From Halohasta litorea (GTDB lineage Archaea; Halobacteriota; Halobacteria; Halobacteriales; Haloferacaceae), in assembly GCF_024494645.1 (NCBI RefSeq), contig NZ_JANHDJ010000007.1:124001-188000 (forward strand): a stretch of DNA of 64,000 bases. The letters are read 5' to 3'. This document shows positions 1 through 8,833 of the stretch, in pieces. The position numbers were made by a program, and so were the translations under genes. Within the stretch, counting starts at the first letter, position 1, and each line of letters begins with the position of its first letter. The notes under the pieces are model-generated. The model had not been told where the DNA came from and did not search any database. It saw only the letters and a program-made list of their open reading frames with translations.

Positions 1-174
1 GACGATCGTGACGGTGAGCACACCCTGTAGATCGCTCATACTCCCCGCCAGTGTCCAAACCTCCTCGGTAACCACGAACGGGCCAGCCAGCAGGAAGCCG
101 CCGACGATCTGCTGGGCGGAGTCGGCGACTCTGAATGTCGGCCGCCGGAGTCTCAGCCGCGGTCGTGGCTGCAT
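1..174 (-). CDS. Integral membrane protein, DUF2391-like (5' part only)
   Basis: The reading frame starts at an ATG at 174 and stays open to the left edge of the window, giving 58 residues of a longer protein. After a basic N-terminus (MQPRPRLRLRR) comes RVADSAQQIVGGFLLAGPFV, which begins the first membrane segment. This N-terminal pattern resembles the haloarchaeal DUF2391/TIGR02587 family of integral membrane proteins of unknown function; that assignment is from memory of the family. A TATA-like box TTTATACG lies 24-31 bases upstream on the same strand, consistent with a leaderless transcript starting at this ATG. No function can be given. Confidence 0.65.
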   Translation of the reverse strand, partial: MQPRPRLRLRRPTFRVADSAQQIVGGFLLAGPFVVTEEVWTLAGSMSDLQGVLTVTIV

Positions 175-197
175 ACTCGCCCCGAAGTCACCGGATA

Positions 198-205
198 CGT
201 ATAAA
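198..205 (-). promoter_or_regulatory. TATA-like box for the leftmost membrane protein gene
   Basis: TTTATACG on the minus strand ends 24 bases before the ATG at 174, the usual spacing for leaderless haloarchaeal transcripts. The same AT-rich patch (CGTATAAACT on the plus strand) could also serve the divergent methyltransferase gene. Confidence 0.5.
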
Positions 206-293
206 CTATGAGGACAGTAGGGGTCGGCCGGGAGAGCAACCGATTTAGTGACTCGTCGACCACTCCGGGTATGAACATCGAGGAGGTCGACCG

Positions 294-974
294 ATGAGCG
301 TCCGCGAGGAGTTCGACAGTTGGGCCGCAAGCGGCCGGGACAAGGGGATGGAGGACCGCCACTGGCACACCGCCAAACACGCGCTGGCTCGGATGCCGGT
401 CGAAGCGGGCGAGACCGTCCTGGATCTCGGCTGTGGCAGCGGCTACGCCCTGCGGGCGCTCCGGGAGACCGCGGATATCGGCCACGGCGTGGGCCTCGAC
501 GGCTCCCCGGAGATGGCCCACAATGCCGCAGGCTACACCGACGACGAGGCGGTCGACTTCCTCGTCGGCGATTTCGATTCGCTGCCGTTCGCCGCCGACA
601 GCGTCGATCACGTGTTCTCGATGGAGGCCTTTTATTATGCACCCGATCCCGCCCACACGCTCGAAGAGCTAACCCGGATTCTCCGGCCCGGTGGCACGTT
701 CTACTGTGCGGTCAACTACTACGAGGAAAACGAAGCCTCCCACGCATGGCAGGAGAACATCTCGATCGAGATGACCCGCTGGGACCGCACCCAGTACCGC
801 GAGGCGTTCCAGGAGGCGGGGTTCCACGTCGCCGAACAGGAGACGATCCCCGACCAAGAAATCGAGATCCCGCCCGCGGATGCGTTCCCGACCGACGACT
901 GGGAGAGCCGGGAGGCGATGATCGACCGGTATCGGACGTGGGGGACGCTGCTGACGGTTGGCGTCGTTCCCTGA
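294..974 (+). CDS. Class I SAM-dependent methyltransferase
   Basis: This 226-residue cytoplasmic protein has the Rossmann-type methyltransferase fold. Motif I, VLDLGCGSG, is at residues 42-50, an acidic residue ending strand beta-2 follows in VGLDGSPEM, and FDSLPFAADSVDHVFSMEAF and RILRPGGTFYC match later motifs of the UbiE/Methyltransf_11 group. The substrate is unknown; family members methylate quinones, small molecules or proteins. The start at 294 is supported by a Shine-Dalgarno-like GGAGGTC a few bases upstream, unusual in a genome where most genes look leaderless. A nine-codon open frame (271-297) ends on the TGA that overlaps this ATG, so translational coupling is possible. It is convergent with the Bat-type regulator, separated by only 7 bases. 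Confidence 0.85.
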   Translation: MSVREEFDSWAASGRDKGMEDRHWHTAKHALARMPVEAGETVLDLGCGSGYALRALRETADIGHGVGLDGSPEMAHNAAGYTDDEAVDFLVGDFDSLPFAADSVDHVFSMEAFYYAPDPAHTLEELTRILRPGGTFYCAVNYYEENEASHAWQENISIEMTRWDRTQYREAFQEAGFHVAEQETIPDQEIEIPPADAFPTDDWESREAMIDRYRTWGTLLTVGVVP

Positions 975-981
975 GCTGCGA

Positions 982-3342
982 TTAGTGTCGTGCGGCCGGT
1001 AATCGTTGCTGGCTCGTCGTCGACAGCAGTTCGTCGAACACCCGTTTTTCGGCCTTGCGAAGGTGCTGGTGGAACGTCGCGGGAGCGACCCCCAGCGTGT
1101 CGGCGATCTCCGTCGCGGAATGGCCACGGGGCCACTCGAAGTAGCCCGCGTGGTAGGCCGTCTCAAGGGCGGCCGACTGGCGGTCGGTGAGCGTCTCGCC
1201 CAGATGCCGCTGGATGCGTCTGAAGCCGTCGTGCTGGGTAGTGATCTGCTGGCGGCGGAGCATCTCGACGTTGGGGTAGGCTGCCCGGACGAGATCGGCG
1301 ACCTGTCCCACGTCGGCGGTCGGTGCGAGGTGGATCGTCATCCGGTAGTCGCCGTCCTCGATGACGGCACCCTCGACGTAGCCGCCGTAGCTGGCGATCT
1401 CCGAGAGGATCGGCGGATCGCTGAGTCGGAGCTCGAAGCTCGCGGGGTCGTCGTCGGTATCGAAGTCGACCGCCTGCCAGTGGGGGAGGACCGCGACCAG
1501 TTGCGTGAGGCTGTCGACTGCGGCGTCGGTGGCGGTGCCGTAGACGAGGAACTCGTCGTCACCGATCGGGACGACGGTGTCGAACGTCGTCGTCCCCTCG
1601 ATATCGGCGGTCACGTCGAAGGTGGCGGCCACGTCTCGGATGCGGAATTCGAGTTCGGTCAGTTCGGTGCTCAGCAACGCCCGCTTCCGTTCGGCGGCGG
1701 CGATAGCGTGGCCGACCACCTCGCCGAGCTGGTCGATGACCGCCCGTTCCTGCCGCTCGAAGGCGTTCGAGCGGTCGGCATAGATGTTCACCGCGCCGTA
1801 CATAGTTCCCTCGTGGGCGATCGGGATGGCAGCCGACGAGCGGAAGCCGTAGCTCTCGACGGGGTCCCGCCACGGATCGTGACCGGCGTTGGTCGGAATG
1901 TCGTTTACCACCTGCGTCTCGCCCGTCTGGAGGGCTCGCGCCGTCGGGCCGCCGCTCAACGGATCCTCGGAGTCGACCGAGACCGTGATCTCGTCGGTGT
2001 ACCCACTCACCCCGGCTTCGGTTCGGATCTCGACGGTGTTGGAAGCGCGGTCGACCGCGCCGATCCACGCGAGTTGGTAGGAGTCAGTCGCCGCAAGCCG
2101 CTCGCAGACGGCCGCTTCGATCTCCGCGCGGGTCGACTGATCGATCACTGCGTTGGTGATCTCCCGAATGACGCCGTTGAGATCGTTCAGGGCGCCGACG
2201 CGCTCGCGTTGGGCGACCAACTGCTGGTCGGAGGCGTGGCGGTTGATCGCCGTCGCCAGAATGTTGGCGACCGACTGGACGAAGTTGGCGTCGTGGTCGG
2301 AGAACTCCCGCGGTGCCGTGTCGTGGGCACCGAGGATTCCCCACGGGCTATCGAGGGGACCGATGATCGTACTGATTCCGCTTCGCACGTCGTGGTCCGT
2401 CAGGAGGTCGGGTCCGCTGAACCGCGGCTCGGTCGTGAAGTCGTTCACGACGACGGCGGATTCGGTCTGCAGCGTGTGGGAGGCCTGTGACTCGTTTTCG
2501 ACCGCCGACACCGTCGCCGAGCCGACGATCCCCTCCTCCCAGCCGACCCCCTGCCGTAACAGGAGCTCGTCGGCCTCGGTATCGAGATCCAGGACTTTGC
2601 AGTAGTCGGTGTCCAGCGTCTCGGCGACGGCGGCCGCGGCCTCGGCCATCAGCGCATCGAGGTCGACGCCCTCCAGCCCACGGGTGCCGAGTTCGGTCAC
2701 CACCTCCTGCTGGCGAACTCGGTCGCGGAGGGCGCGTTCATCTCGGTTCCGATCGGAAATGTCGCGGCTGATCGCCACAAAGCGATCGGTACTCGATCCA
2801 GCGAGCCGGATGAGGTTGACCTCGACAGGGAACGTCGAGCCGTCGGCCCGCCGGTATCGAGCCTCGAAGCTCCGGGGGTCGTCGACCGACAGCCCCGATA
2901 ACAGGGTCTCGACCCCGTCTTCGTCGATCGACTCGTCGTACTCCCAGATCCCCGCGCCGAGAAGCGCCGCTTCGCTGTAGCCGAGTTCCATACACAGGCG
3001 GCGGTTCACCGACACCAACCGCCCGTCGGCGTCGAGAACGTCGATCATGTCCGGCGAGTGTTCGATCAGTGACTCGAACCGCTCGGTTGGCGAGTCGGGA
3101 GTAGCAGTGTCGTCCCGTTCCTCGTGGTCGACCGGCGACGGCTGCCACCAGATGCGGCCGCTCGCACCGACCGATTTGGTGTCGAGACGGTCGGCCTCGA
3201 CGAGCCGTTCGAGCCGTTCGTAGGCGCTCCGCCGACCGATCGGTAACTGGGCGGCGACCTCGGTGGTCGTCAGCGGCGTACCGGCGCGATCGAACAGCGA
3301 GAGGGTCTCTCGGAGCGCCGTGGTGAGCGATCCAGCGGGCAT
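982..3342 (-). CDS. Bat-type transcription regulator (HTH-PAS-GAF-GAF-BAT-HTH_10)
   Basis: The 786-residue protein resembles bacterio-opsin activator (Bat) family regulators. Residues 10-65 form an N-terminal winged helix with a tryptophan-rich end (GRIWWQPSP). A PAS domain spans about 85-200, two GAF domains about 212-370 and 400-550, a BAT domain about 555-705, and an HTH_10 DNA-binding domain 715-773 (TLTDRQSAALETAYHAGYFE). Such proteins are thought to sense redox, oxygen or light through PAS/GAF and act on promoters. I chose the ATG at 3342 because the 94 in-frame residues upstream have non-coding composition (Pro/Arg/His-rich) and a TATA-like TTGATATA lies about 25-32 bases before it. 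It is larger than the Halobacterium Bat known for bop control. Its target is not shown; a bop gene with a Bat-like site lies at 37 kb. Confidence 0.85.
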   Translation of the reverse strand: MPAGSLTTALRETLSLFDRAGTPLTTTEVAAQLPIGRRSAYERLERLVEADRLDTKSVGASGRIWWQPSPVDHEERDDTATPDSPTERFESLIEHSPDMIDVLDADGRLVSVNRRLCMELGYSEAALLGAGIWEYDESIDEDGVETLLSGLSVDDPRSFEARYRRADGSTFPVEVNLIRLAGSSTDRFVAISRDISDRNRDERALRDRVRQQEVVTELGTRGLEGVDLDALMAEAAAAVAETLDTDYCKVLDLDTEADELLLRQGVGWEEGIVGSATVSAVENESQASHTLQTESAVVVNDFTTEPRFSGPDLLTDHDVRSGISTIIGPLDSPWGILGAHDTAPREFSDHDANFVQSVANILATAINRHASDQQLVAQRERVGALNDLNGVIREITNAVIDQSTRAEIEAAVCERLAATDSYQLAWIGAVDRASNTVEIRTEAGVSGYTDEITVSVDSEDPLSGGPTARALQTGETQVVNDIPTNAGHDPWRDPVESYGFRSSAAIPIAHEGTMYGAVNIYADRSNAFERQERAVIDQLGEVVGHAIAAAERKRALLSTELTELEFRIRDVAATFDVTADIEGTTTFDTVVPIGDDEFLVYGTATDAAVDSLTQLVAVLPHWQAVDFDTDDDPASFELRLSDPPILSEIASYGGYVEGAVIEDGDYRMTIHLAPTADVGQVADLVRAAYPNVEMLRRQQITTQHDGFRRIQRHLGETLTDRQSAALETAYHAGYFEWPRGHSATEIADTLGVAPATFHQHLRKAEKRVFDELLSTTSQQRLPAARH

Positions 3343-3769
3343 GAACCGCCGTACTGCCGTCTCGTATATCAACCCTCCGGCGGCGGAAGCAAAGCTAGTC
3401 GTAACTGGGAGTATCCGTCGACTGTCGGTACGTATGTGGTGTCGACCGCCGGTAAAGGGGGGATGCACGGAACCGGACGGTTCGGAATGGTGGGGGACGG
3501 TTCCGTCGTGAGCCCGGATGAGGGCGCGGATCCCTGTCAGGAGGATCCGGGGGACCGGTTGTGAGGGGCGGGGAAGGCAAGCGGGATGTGTCACCACCGG
3601 GTGGGGGCCGCGGTGGAGGGGCATCGGTGGTGGTCTGCCCGCATTTCAGAGTGGGAGGCCTGTATGGAAAAGCTCTGAACCTACGTACGTTGGTACCAGC
3701 GATCGTCGGTACCGAAACGACCGAAAACGGCCAGTGAGCCGATAGCGAGTCCAACCCACCTCCTGACGG
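3343..3769. other. Gene-free interval with a cluster of short perfect palindromes
   Basis: No convincing coding frame is seen in these 427 bases; open frames here have unlikely Pro/Arg-rich composition. Positions 3683-3715 hold four back-to-back perfect palindromes: ACGTACGT (3683-3690), TGGTACCA (3691-3698), CGATCG (3700-3705) and TCGGTACCGA (3706-3715). They lie between the end of the FAD/Rieske gene and the start of the Bat-type gene, so they could be operator sites or a transcript-end structure. This is a visual observation only. Confidence 0.5.
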
Positions 3770-5425
3770 TTACAGTTCGTCGACTGAGTCGGAATCACTT
3801 TTTAAATCCTCGATCGTCGACAATCCCTCAATGGCTGGACCGTCGAAGACCTCGCCGTCGGCGTGAAACCGCGAGCCGTGACAGGGGCAGTCCCACGACC
3901 GTTCGGCGGGGTTGAAGTCGATGACACAACCCATGTGCGGACAGATCGCCGACCGGGTGTGTAGCTCCCCGTCGGAGTCACGGTAGGCGGCGATCGGTTT
4001 CCCCTCGCGGCCGTAGATGGCCGCTTCGTCCGTCCGGAGCTCGCTCGGCTCCGAACGGACGCTTTTCATCCAGCCGCGTATAAACTGGCCGCCCTCGTTG
4101 GCCGTCTCGGTGAGGAGTTTCCCGGCGGACTCCTGGACCGTCACGCGCCGCGGATCGAAGGCCCGCTGCCACGGCGTTTCGCGGCCGCGGACCATATCGG
4201 CCAACTGGAGTCCGGCGGCCACGCCGTTGGACATCCCCCAGCCGCCGAACCCCGTTGCGATATAGAGGTCGTCGGTCAGCGGTCCACCGTGGCCGACGTA
4301 GGGAATCCCGTCGACCGAGACGTAGTCCTGTGTCGACCACCGGTAGACGATCTCCTCGATCTCGAAGTGATCCCGCGCCTCGCGTTCGAGGGTTCGGTAG
4401 TGGTCGGCGGTGTCGCCACCCTGTCCTGTTTTGTGGTTCTGGCCGCCGATCAGCGTCAGTTCCTCGCCGTCGACCGTGGCGCTCCGCACCGAAAAGTAGG
4501 GATCGTCGACGCGGTAGTACATCCCCTCGGGCGGCTCGCCCCCGTCAGCCAGCCGAACCGCCAGCACGTAGGACTGCTTGGGATACAGCCGCGCGAAGAG
4601 GCCGAGGCGGTCCCGGATCGGGAAATGCGTCGCCAGGATCACCTGCTCGGCGTCGACCGTGACAGCCGCCTCCGTCTCGCCAGCCCTGTCGTCGACCGTC
4701 GCCTCGCCGTCGGCTGTCGTCTCGCTGTCGTCGACGCTCGTCTCGACGCGGTAGGGGTCGCTGCCGGAGAGTCCCGTGACGGCCGTGTTCTCATATATCT
4801 GGCCACCAGCCGACTCGATTTTATCACCCAGTTCCAGCAGGTAGGCCCGCGGATCGTACTGAGCCTGCTCGTCGAACCGAACCCCGGCCGTCGCGGTCGG
4901 CGAAAACGGAATCTCGTCGTCGGCTGTGGCGGAGATCCCGGCCTCCCACGCGGCCTTGCGTTCGTCGCGGAGTGTCGACCGCCGTCCAGCCTGCTCAGTA
5001 TACATGATCGCCGGGCGGCGCTCGAAGCCACAGTCGACGTCCCACTGGTCGATACGACCGGCGACGTGTTCGATGGCGGCCCGATTGGCGGCGGCGTACT
5101 GGCGGGCGGTCTCGGGGCCGTGTTTCGACCGGAGGGTGTCGTACTTGAGGCCGTGTTGGGTGGTGAGCTTCGCCGTCGAGTGACCCGTGACGCCGGTGAC
5201 GATCCGGTCGCGTTCGAGCACGGCGACCGACAGGCCAGCATCGGCGAGCTGTTTGGCCGCGGTCAGCCCGACAATACCGCCACCGCAGACCGCCACGTCG
5301 ACGCTGAGCGGGTCGGTGAGGGAGTCGTATTCGGTCTCCGGGTTCGTTGCGAGCCAGATCGAGGCTGGCTCTCCTGGAAGAGACGATTCGTCCGGCTGGT
5401 CGGTGGGAGGAGTCTCGTCGGCCAT
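3770..5425 (-). CDS. FAD-dependent oxidoreductase with C-terminal Rieske [2Fe-2S] domain
   Basis: The 551-residue protein has an N-terminal DAO-type FAD domain (dinucleotide-binding VAVCGGGIVGLTAAKQL from about residue 44). A C-terminal Rieske domain shows CPHMGC (C495, H497, C500) and CPCHGS (C513, C515, H516), a complete cluster-binding set. Proteins of this architecture occur in bacteria and haloarchaea, but the substrate is not established; electron transfer from an amine or amino-acid oxidation to the Rieske cluster is a reasonable inference. The ATG at 5425 (MADETPPTDQ) was chosen because the preceding in-frame residues are Arg/Pro-rich and non-coding in character. No signal peptide or Tat motif is visible at this start, so a cytoplasmic location is likely. 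Confidence 0.88.
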   Translation of the reverse strand: MADETPPTDQPDESSLPGEPASIWLATNPETEYDSLTDPLSVDVAVCGGGIVGLTAAKQLADAGLSVAVLERDRIVTGVTGHSTAKLTTQHGLKYDTLRSKHGPETARQYAAANRAAIEHVAGRIDQWDVDCGFERRPAIMYTEQAGRRSTLRDERKAAWEAGISATADDEIPFSPTATAGVRFDEQAQYDPRAYLLELGDKIESAGGQIYENTAVTGLSGSDPYRVETSVDDSETTADGEATVDDRAGETEAAVTVDAEQVILATHFPIRDRLGLFARLYPKQSYVLAVRLADGGEPPEGMYYRVDDPYFSVRSATVDGEELTLIGGQNHKTGQGGDTADHYRTLEREARDHFEIEEIVYRWSTQDYVSVDGIPYVGHGGPLTDDLYIATGFGGWGMSNGVAAGLQLADMVRGRETPWQRAFDPRRVTVQESAGKLLTETANEGGQFIRGWMKSVRSEPSELRTDEAAIYGREGKPIAAYRDSDGELHTRSAICPHMGCVIDFNPAERSWDCPCHGSRFHADGEVFDGPAIEGLSTIEDLKSDSDSVDEL

Positions 5426-5625
5426 GGGTGATCCACGCCCGTCCCGTCGACACCGCACTGTCGGCCCACATCTCGGCACACGACTGCGGGGACGATGCGC
5501 ACCAAAGTTCGGCAGCGGCGGGAATAACTCTCCCGTCCAGTATCGGTGAGCATCATCGTGGGTGATCTGACAGCACAACCCATCGGATGGCGAACTGTTT
5601 TGTGGGCCGATTGCCCTGAGTCTGT

Positions 5626-6702
5626 ATGAGCCGTCGACTCTACGTGCTCGGTGGCGTGTTGGCCGCCATCGCCACGCTCGCGGCCGTCATTCTGTTCGAT
5701 GTGTTGGGAACGGTGTTCGTCGCACTCTCGGTCGCCTATCTGTTGGTCCCGCTCCGGCGGCGGCTGCGCGGGTACGGGTTCTCGCGGCTCACGTCGACCC
5801 TCACGGTGACTGCAACCGCCGTGGGCGGCGTTGTCGCGCTGTTCGGGCCGCTGGTCTACCTCCTGATCATCAGGTTTTCCGAGGTGAGCGCGGTTATCCG
5901 CGGGCTGCCCGAATCGATTCCGCTGCGTCTTGGGGGGTTCACCTACGAGTTGGTCGTCTCGGATGTTATCACGCTCGTCAGCCGGGAGGTGACCGCGCTT
6001 GCGGGGGCGATCGCCTCGTCGCTGCCCGTCCTGTTGATCAAGCTCACGCTGTTCGTGCTGTTGGTGTTCTCGCTGCTCCACAACCAGCAGGACATCCGCT
6101 CGGGCGTCCTCACGGTGGTGCCGCCGAACTACCGGGATATCGGCGAGGCGCTCCACACGCGGGCGCGTGAGACGCTGTTCGCGCTGTACGTCTTGCAGGC
6201 GGCGACCGCGATCGGGACGTTCCTGATCGCGCTGCCGGTCTTCGTCCTGTTCGGCTACGACTCGCCGATCGTCCTGGCGACGGTCGCCGGTATCCTCCAG
6301 TTCGTGCCGATCGCCGGGCCGAGTCTGTTGATCGTCGTGCTCGTCGGCGGGCGTCTCGTCGCCGGGGACGTCGCCGGTGCACTGGCAGTTGCGCTGGTCG
6401 GCGGGGGGCTCATCGCGTGGCTTCCGGATCTGTTGATTCGACCGCGAATCGCCAGCCGAACCGCCGACATCTCCGGTAGCCTCTACTTCATCGGCTTCGT
6501 CGGCGGCCTGCTGAGTCTCGGCGCGATCGGTATTATCGTCGGCCCGCTGGTGGTCGCGCTGCTGGTCGAAGCCGCCGGGCTCGTCTCCCAGGAGTTCGAA
6601 ACGAGCGTCGACACGCCGCCCGAGTCGACATCCCATCACCCAAGCGAGTCGGCTGAAGCGGTTGAGCCGCCCGAGTCGACCGACTCCACAGTCGACGACT
6701 GA
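5626..6702 (+). CDS. AI-2E family transporter (UPF0118 membrane protein)
   Basis: The 358-residue protein has about seven to eight hydrophobic segments, beginning directly at the N-terminus (VLGGVLAAIATLAAVILFDV). Its middle and C-terminal parts have the pattern of the AI-2E/UPF0118 exporter family (FGYDSPIVLATVAGILQFVP, GLLSLGAIGIIVGPL). Members move small solutes or ions across the cytoplasmic membrane; the substrate here is unknown, and AI-2 export should not be assumed for an archaeon. The last 40 residues are an acidic, Pro/Ser/Glu-rich cytoplasmic tail typical of halophiles. The neighbour at 6727 is convergent. Confidence 0.85.
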   Translation: MSRRLYVLGGVLAAIATLAAVILFDVLGTVFVALSVAYLLVPLRRRLRGYGFSRLTSTLTVTATAVGGVVALFGPLVYLLIIRFSEVSAVIRGLPESIPLRLGGFTYELVVSDVITLVSREVTALAGAIASSLPVLLIKLTLFVLLVFSLLHNQQDIRSGVLTVVPPNYRDIGEALHTRARETLFALYVLQAATAIGTFLIALPVFVLFGYDSPIVLATVAGILQFVPIAGPSLLIVVLVGGRLVAGDVAGALAVALVGGGLIAWLPDLLIRPRIASRTADISGSLYFIGFVGGLLSLGAIGIIVGPLVVALLVEAAGLVSQEFETSVDTPPESTSHHPSESAEAVEPPESTDSTVDD

Positions 6703-6726
6703 GGGAGGGTAGTCCGAAGTGGACCG

Positions 6727-6906
6727 CTACGACACCCTGCCGTCCAGTCGGTTCTCGTGGTGCTTTTTAAACAAGGACAGCAGGATGCCGACGACGAGGA
6801 CGAACAGTCCGAGCGGGACCCAGAGCCACGCTGCGCTCAGCAGCGCCAGCAGTACCGGAATCGCGACGAGCAGCACACCGATCCGGACGAGTGTTTCGGG
6901 CACCAT
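6727..6906 (-). CDS. Small two-helix membrane protein
   Basis: This is a 59-residue hydrophobic protein starting MVPETLVRIGVLLVAIPVLL with a second hydrophobic stretch WVPLGLFVLVVGILLSLF and a basic end (KKHHENRL). It is probably a small inner-membrane protein of unknown function. An upstream in-frame ATG at 6942 would add 12 residues (MNCFVGWNSIPD), but that segment is less like the start of a membrane protein and I prefer 6906. It is encoded just downstream of the SpoIIM-like gene on the same strand. Confidence 0.55.
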   Translation of the reverse strand: MVPETLVRIGVLLVAIPVLLALLSAAWLWVPLGLFVLVVGILLSLFKKHHENRLDGRVS

Positions 6907-6975
6907 ATCGGGAATACTGTTCCAACCGACAAAACAGTTCATGAGTTGTCACTCCCGTGGCTCCAGGAGAGTCGA

Positions 6976-8733
6976 TTAGGCCAAAACGGCCTCGGCGATC
7001 GCTGGCGTCACGAACGCCTCGATGAACGACGCGACGACGAGGACAACCGCCAGGCCGAGCAGCACGCGGTAGGCGAGCCGGAGCGCCTCGGCGAGCTCGG
7101 CCGAGGTCCGGGTGCCGCGGAACATCCCGGCGACGATCCCGGCGAGATGGAACCCGAACCCGCCAGCGATGACGATCGCCGGGAGTTCGATCACGCCGTG
7201 GGGAGCAACGAGTGCGAGCACGACCAGCGGGTCTGCGATGCCGGAGATCGCCCCGACGAGGACGCCGTTGAGCAACATGTCGACGGCGGTCGGCACGCCG
7301 AGGGCGACCCCGCCGAAGATGGCGGTCGCCGAAACGAGCCAGTTGTTGGCGGCGATGGTGACAAACACAGCCACCGGGAACGTCCCGAAGACCTCACCCG
7401 GCTCGCTGCCTGCCGGGAGGTCGACCGCGTACTCGGCGGTGAGCTGCCAGCCGCCGATCGCCGCCGCAACGAACAGGATCGCGGCCCCGAGGATCGGCAC
7501 CGGGTGGTGGCGCGTGAAGCCGCCGAGGGCGACCAGTCCCTCCCGGAACGCCCCGATGAACCGATGGCGGTAGGCTGGCTGATCGTCGTCTTCGCGGTCG
7601 GCCTCGGCGGGACGGTCGGCTTTGTCGACTGGTGGCTCGCCATCGACCGTCCGATCGGTGTCCACCGACTGCTCGTCCGCATCCGCCGACTGTGGAGCGT
7701 CGACAGTCGCCTGCTCGTCGGCCGACGGCTGCGGCTCGTCGCCGGGTTGCTCGTCCGACGGAGGTCGTTCACCGCCGTCGGTCATCTCTGTTCGGCTGCC
7801 GGTCGTCGGTGTCCCGGCCGACGGTGAAGCGTGATCGTCGAGACGCGCCGAAAGGGGCCGGTCGGCGTACAGTGCCGTTTTGAATGCATCCAGGAAGGGG
7901 AACGCGACGAGGGGGCCAACAATCCCCGAGAGCCGTGAGACGCCGAGGAAATTGAAGATCATGAAGAGGACGCCGAGCCCGCCGAAGACGACGAGGGCGG
8001 CGACGACGTAGGCGAGGAAGGCGATGGGATTACCGAACGGGAAGCCGATGCTCCGCCGGATCGCAGTTCCGAGACTTGTCCCATCGACGACGATCGACTG
8101 GCCTGCGAACGCAAGCAACAACAGCCCGACGATGACGACGCCCGACGACAGCAGGAAGCCGACGAGTGTGGCCGCCACTCCGGCGGCGGTCGAGAGGATA
8201 AAGAGACTGGCTCCGAGGACGATCGGAACAGCCCCGACGAACAGTACACCGATCTTGACCAGCGTGATGCCGACGAAGGCTTTCCAGTCGCGGCCGACGC
8301 CGACGACGGCGTCCTCGACCCCGTCGCCGCCGTAGAGACAGCCGTAGATGCCGTTGATCGCCGCGGCGTTGCCGATGCCGTTGGCGACCACGCTGACGAC
8401 CACCGACGCCAGTATCGCCCCGAGACCCAAGACGAGTATCTCCGGGGAAAAGACGTCGAGAACCGCCTCTTCGAGCCCCGGCGGGATCGAGTCGGCGGCT
8501 GTTTCGGGCGACGATTCATCGAGGGCCTCGGGATCGATGCGCTGGAGTTCCGTCACTAGTGCATCGAGCCGTCCGTCAGCCGCGAGGATGCCGACAATGG
8601 CAGCCAATCCAAGCACGACCGGCACCCGTGTCGTCGCGGTGATGCCAGCGACGAGCAGGTAGACGGGCAGCACGCTCGCCGGGCGGTCGAGCAGGACACG
8701 AACACCGGATCGGAGGGCAGTTCCTATGTTCAC
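6976..8733 (-). CDS. Membrane protein with C-terminal SpoIIM (DUF95) domain
   Basis: About 585 residues in three parts. Residues 1-300 carry about six membrane segments of the type seen in glycerophosphoryl-diester-phosphodiesterase membrane domains and similar haloarchaeal permease-like proteins. Residues about 300-395 are a hydrophilic linker very rich in Asp, Glu, Pro and Ala. The last 190 residues are a stage II sporulation protein M-type domain, recognisable by FREGLVALGGFTRHHP, ALGVPTAVDMLLNGVLVG and LVAPHGVIELPAIVIAGG. SpoIIM homologues in archaea have no sporulation role and their function is unknown; membrane remodelling has been suggested. A GTG start at 8733 (VNIGTALRSGVRVLLDRPAS) is preferred over an upstream ATG at 8796 with poor composition. 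It is divergent from uvrB. Confidence 0.8.
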   Translation of the reverse strand: MNIGTALRSGVRVLLDRPASVLPVYLLVAGITATTRVPVVLGLAAIVGILAADGRLDALVTELQRIDPEALDESSPETAADSIPPGLEEAVLDVFSPEILVLGLGAILASVVVSVVANGIGNAAAINGIYGCLYGGDGVEDAVVGVGRDWKAFVGITLVKIGVLFVGAVPIVLGASLFILSTAAGVAATLVGFLLSSGVVIVGLLLLAFAGQSIVVDGTSLGTAIRRSIGFPFGNPIAFLAYVVAALVVFGGLGVLFMIFNFLGVSRLSGIVGPLVAFPFLDAFKTALYADRPLSARLDDHASPSAGTPTTGSRTEMTDGGERPPSDEQPGDEPQPSADEQATVDAPQSADADEQSVDTDRTVDGEPPVDKADRPAEADREDDDQPAYRHRFIGAFREGLVALGGFTRHHPVPILGAAILFVAAAIGGWQLTAEYAVDLPAGSEPGEVFGTFPVAVFVTIAANNWLVSATAIFGGVALGVPTAVDMLLNGVLVGAISGIADPLVVLALVAPHGVIELPAIVIAGGFGFHLAGIVAGMFRGTRTSAELAEALRLAYRVLLGLAVVLVVASFIEAFVTPAIAEAVLA

Positions 8734-8833
8734 GGTCGACCGGTCGTGTTGCTGGGTAGTAATTTCACGGGGTTCGGTTCGCGCCCAGCAACTCACCGCG
8801 GCCGTAAAGTATGGCGGTCCCTAACGCCCGCCA

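Noticed and set aside
982-1166. Small frames at the 3' end of the Bat-type gene
   Set aside because: All fall inside the HTH_10 coding region of the 982-3342 gene.
1006-2490. Long open frame antisense to the Bat-type gene
   Set aside because: Opposite to a clear multi-domain gene; Arg/Val/Asp-rich translation without family pattern is a usual shadow of GC-rich third positions.
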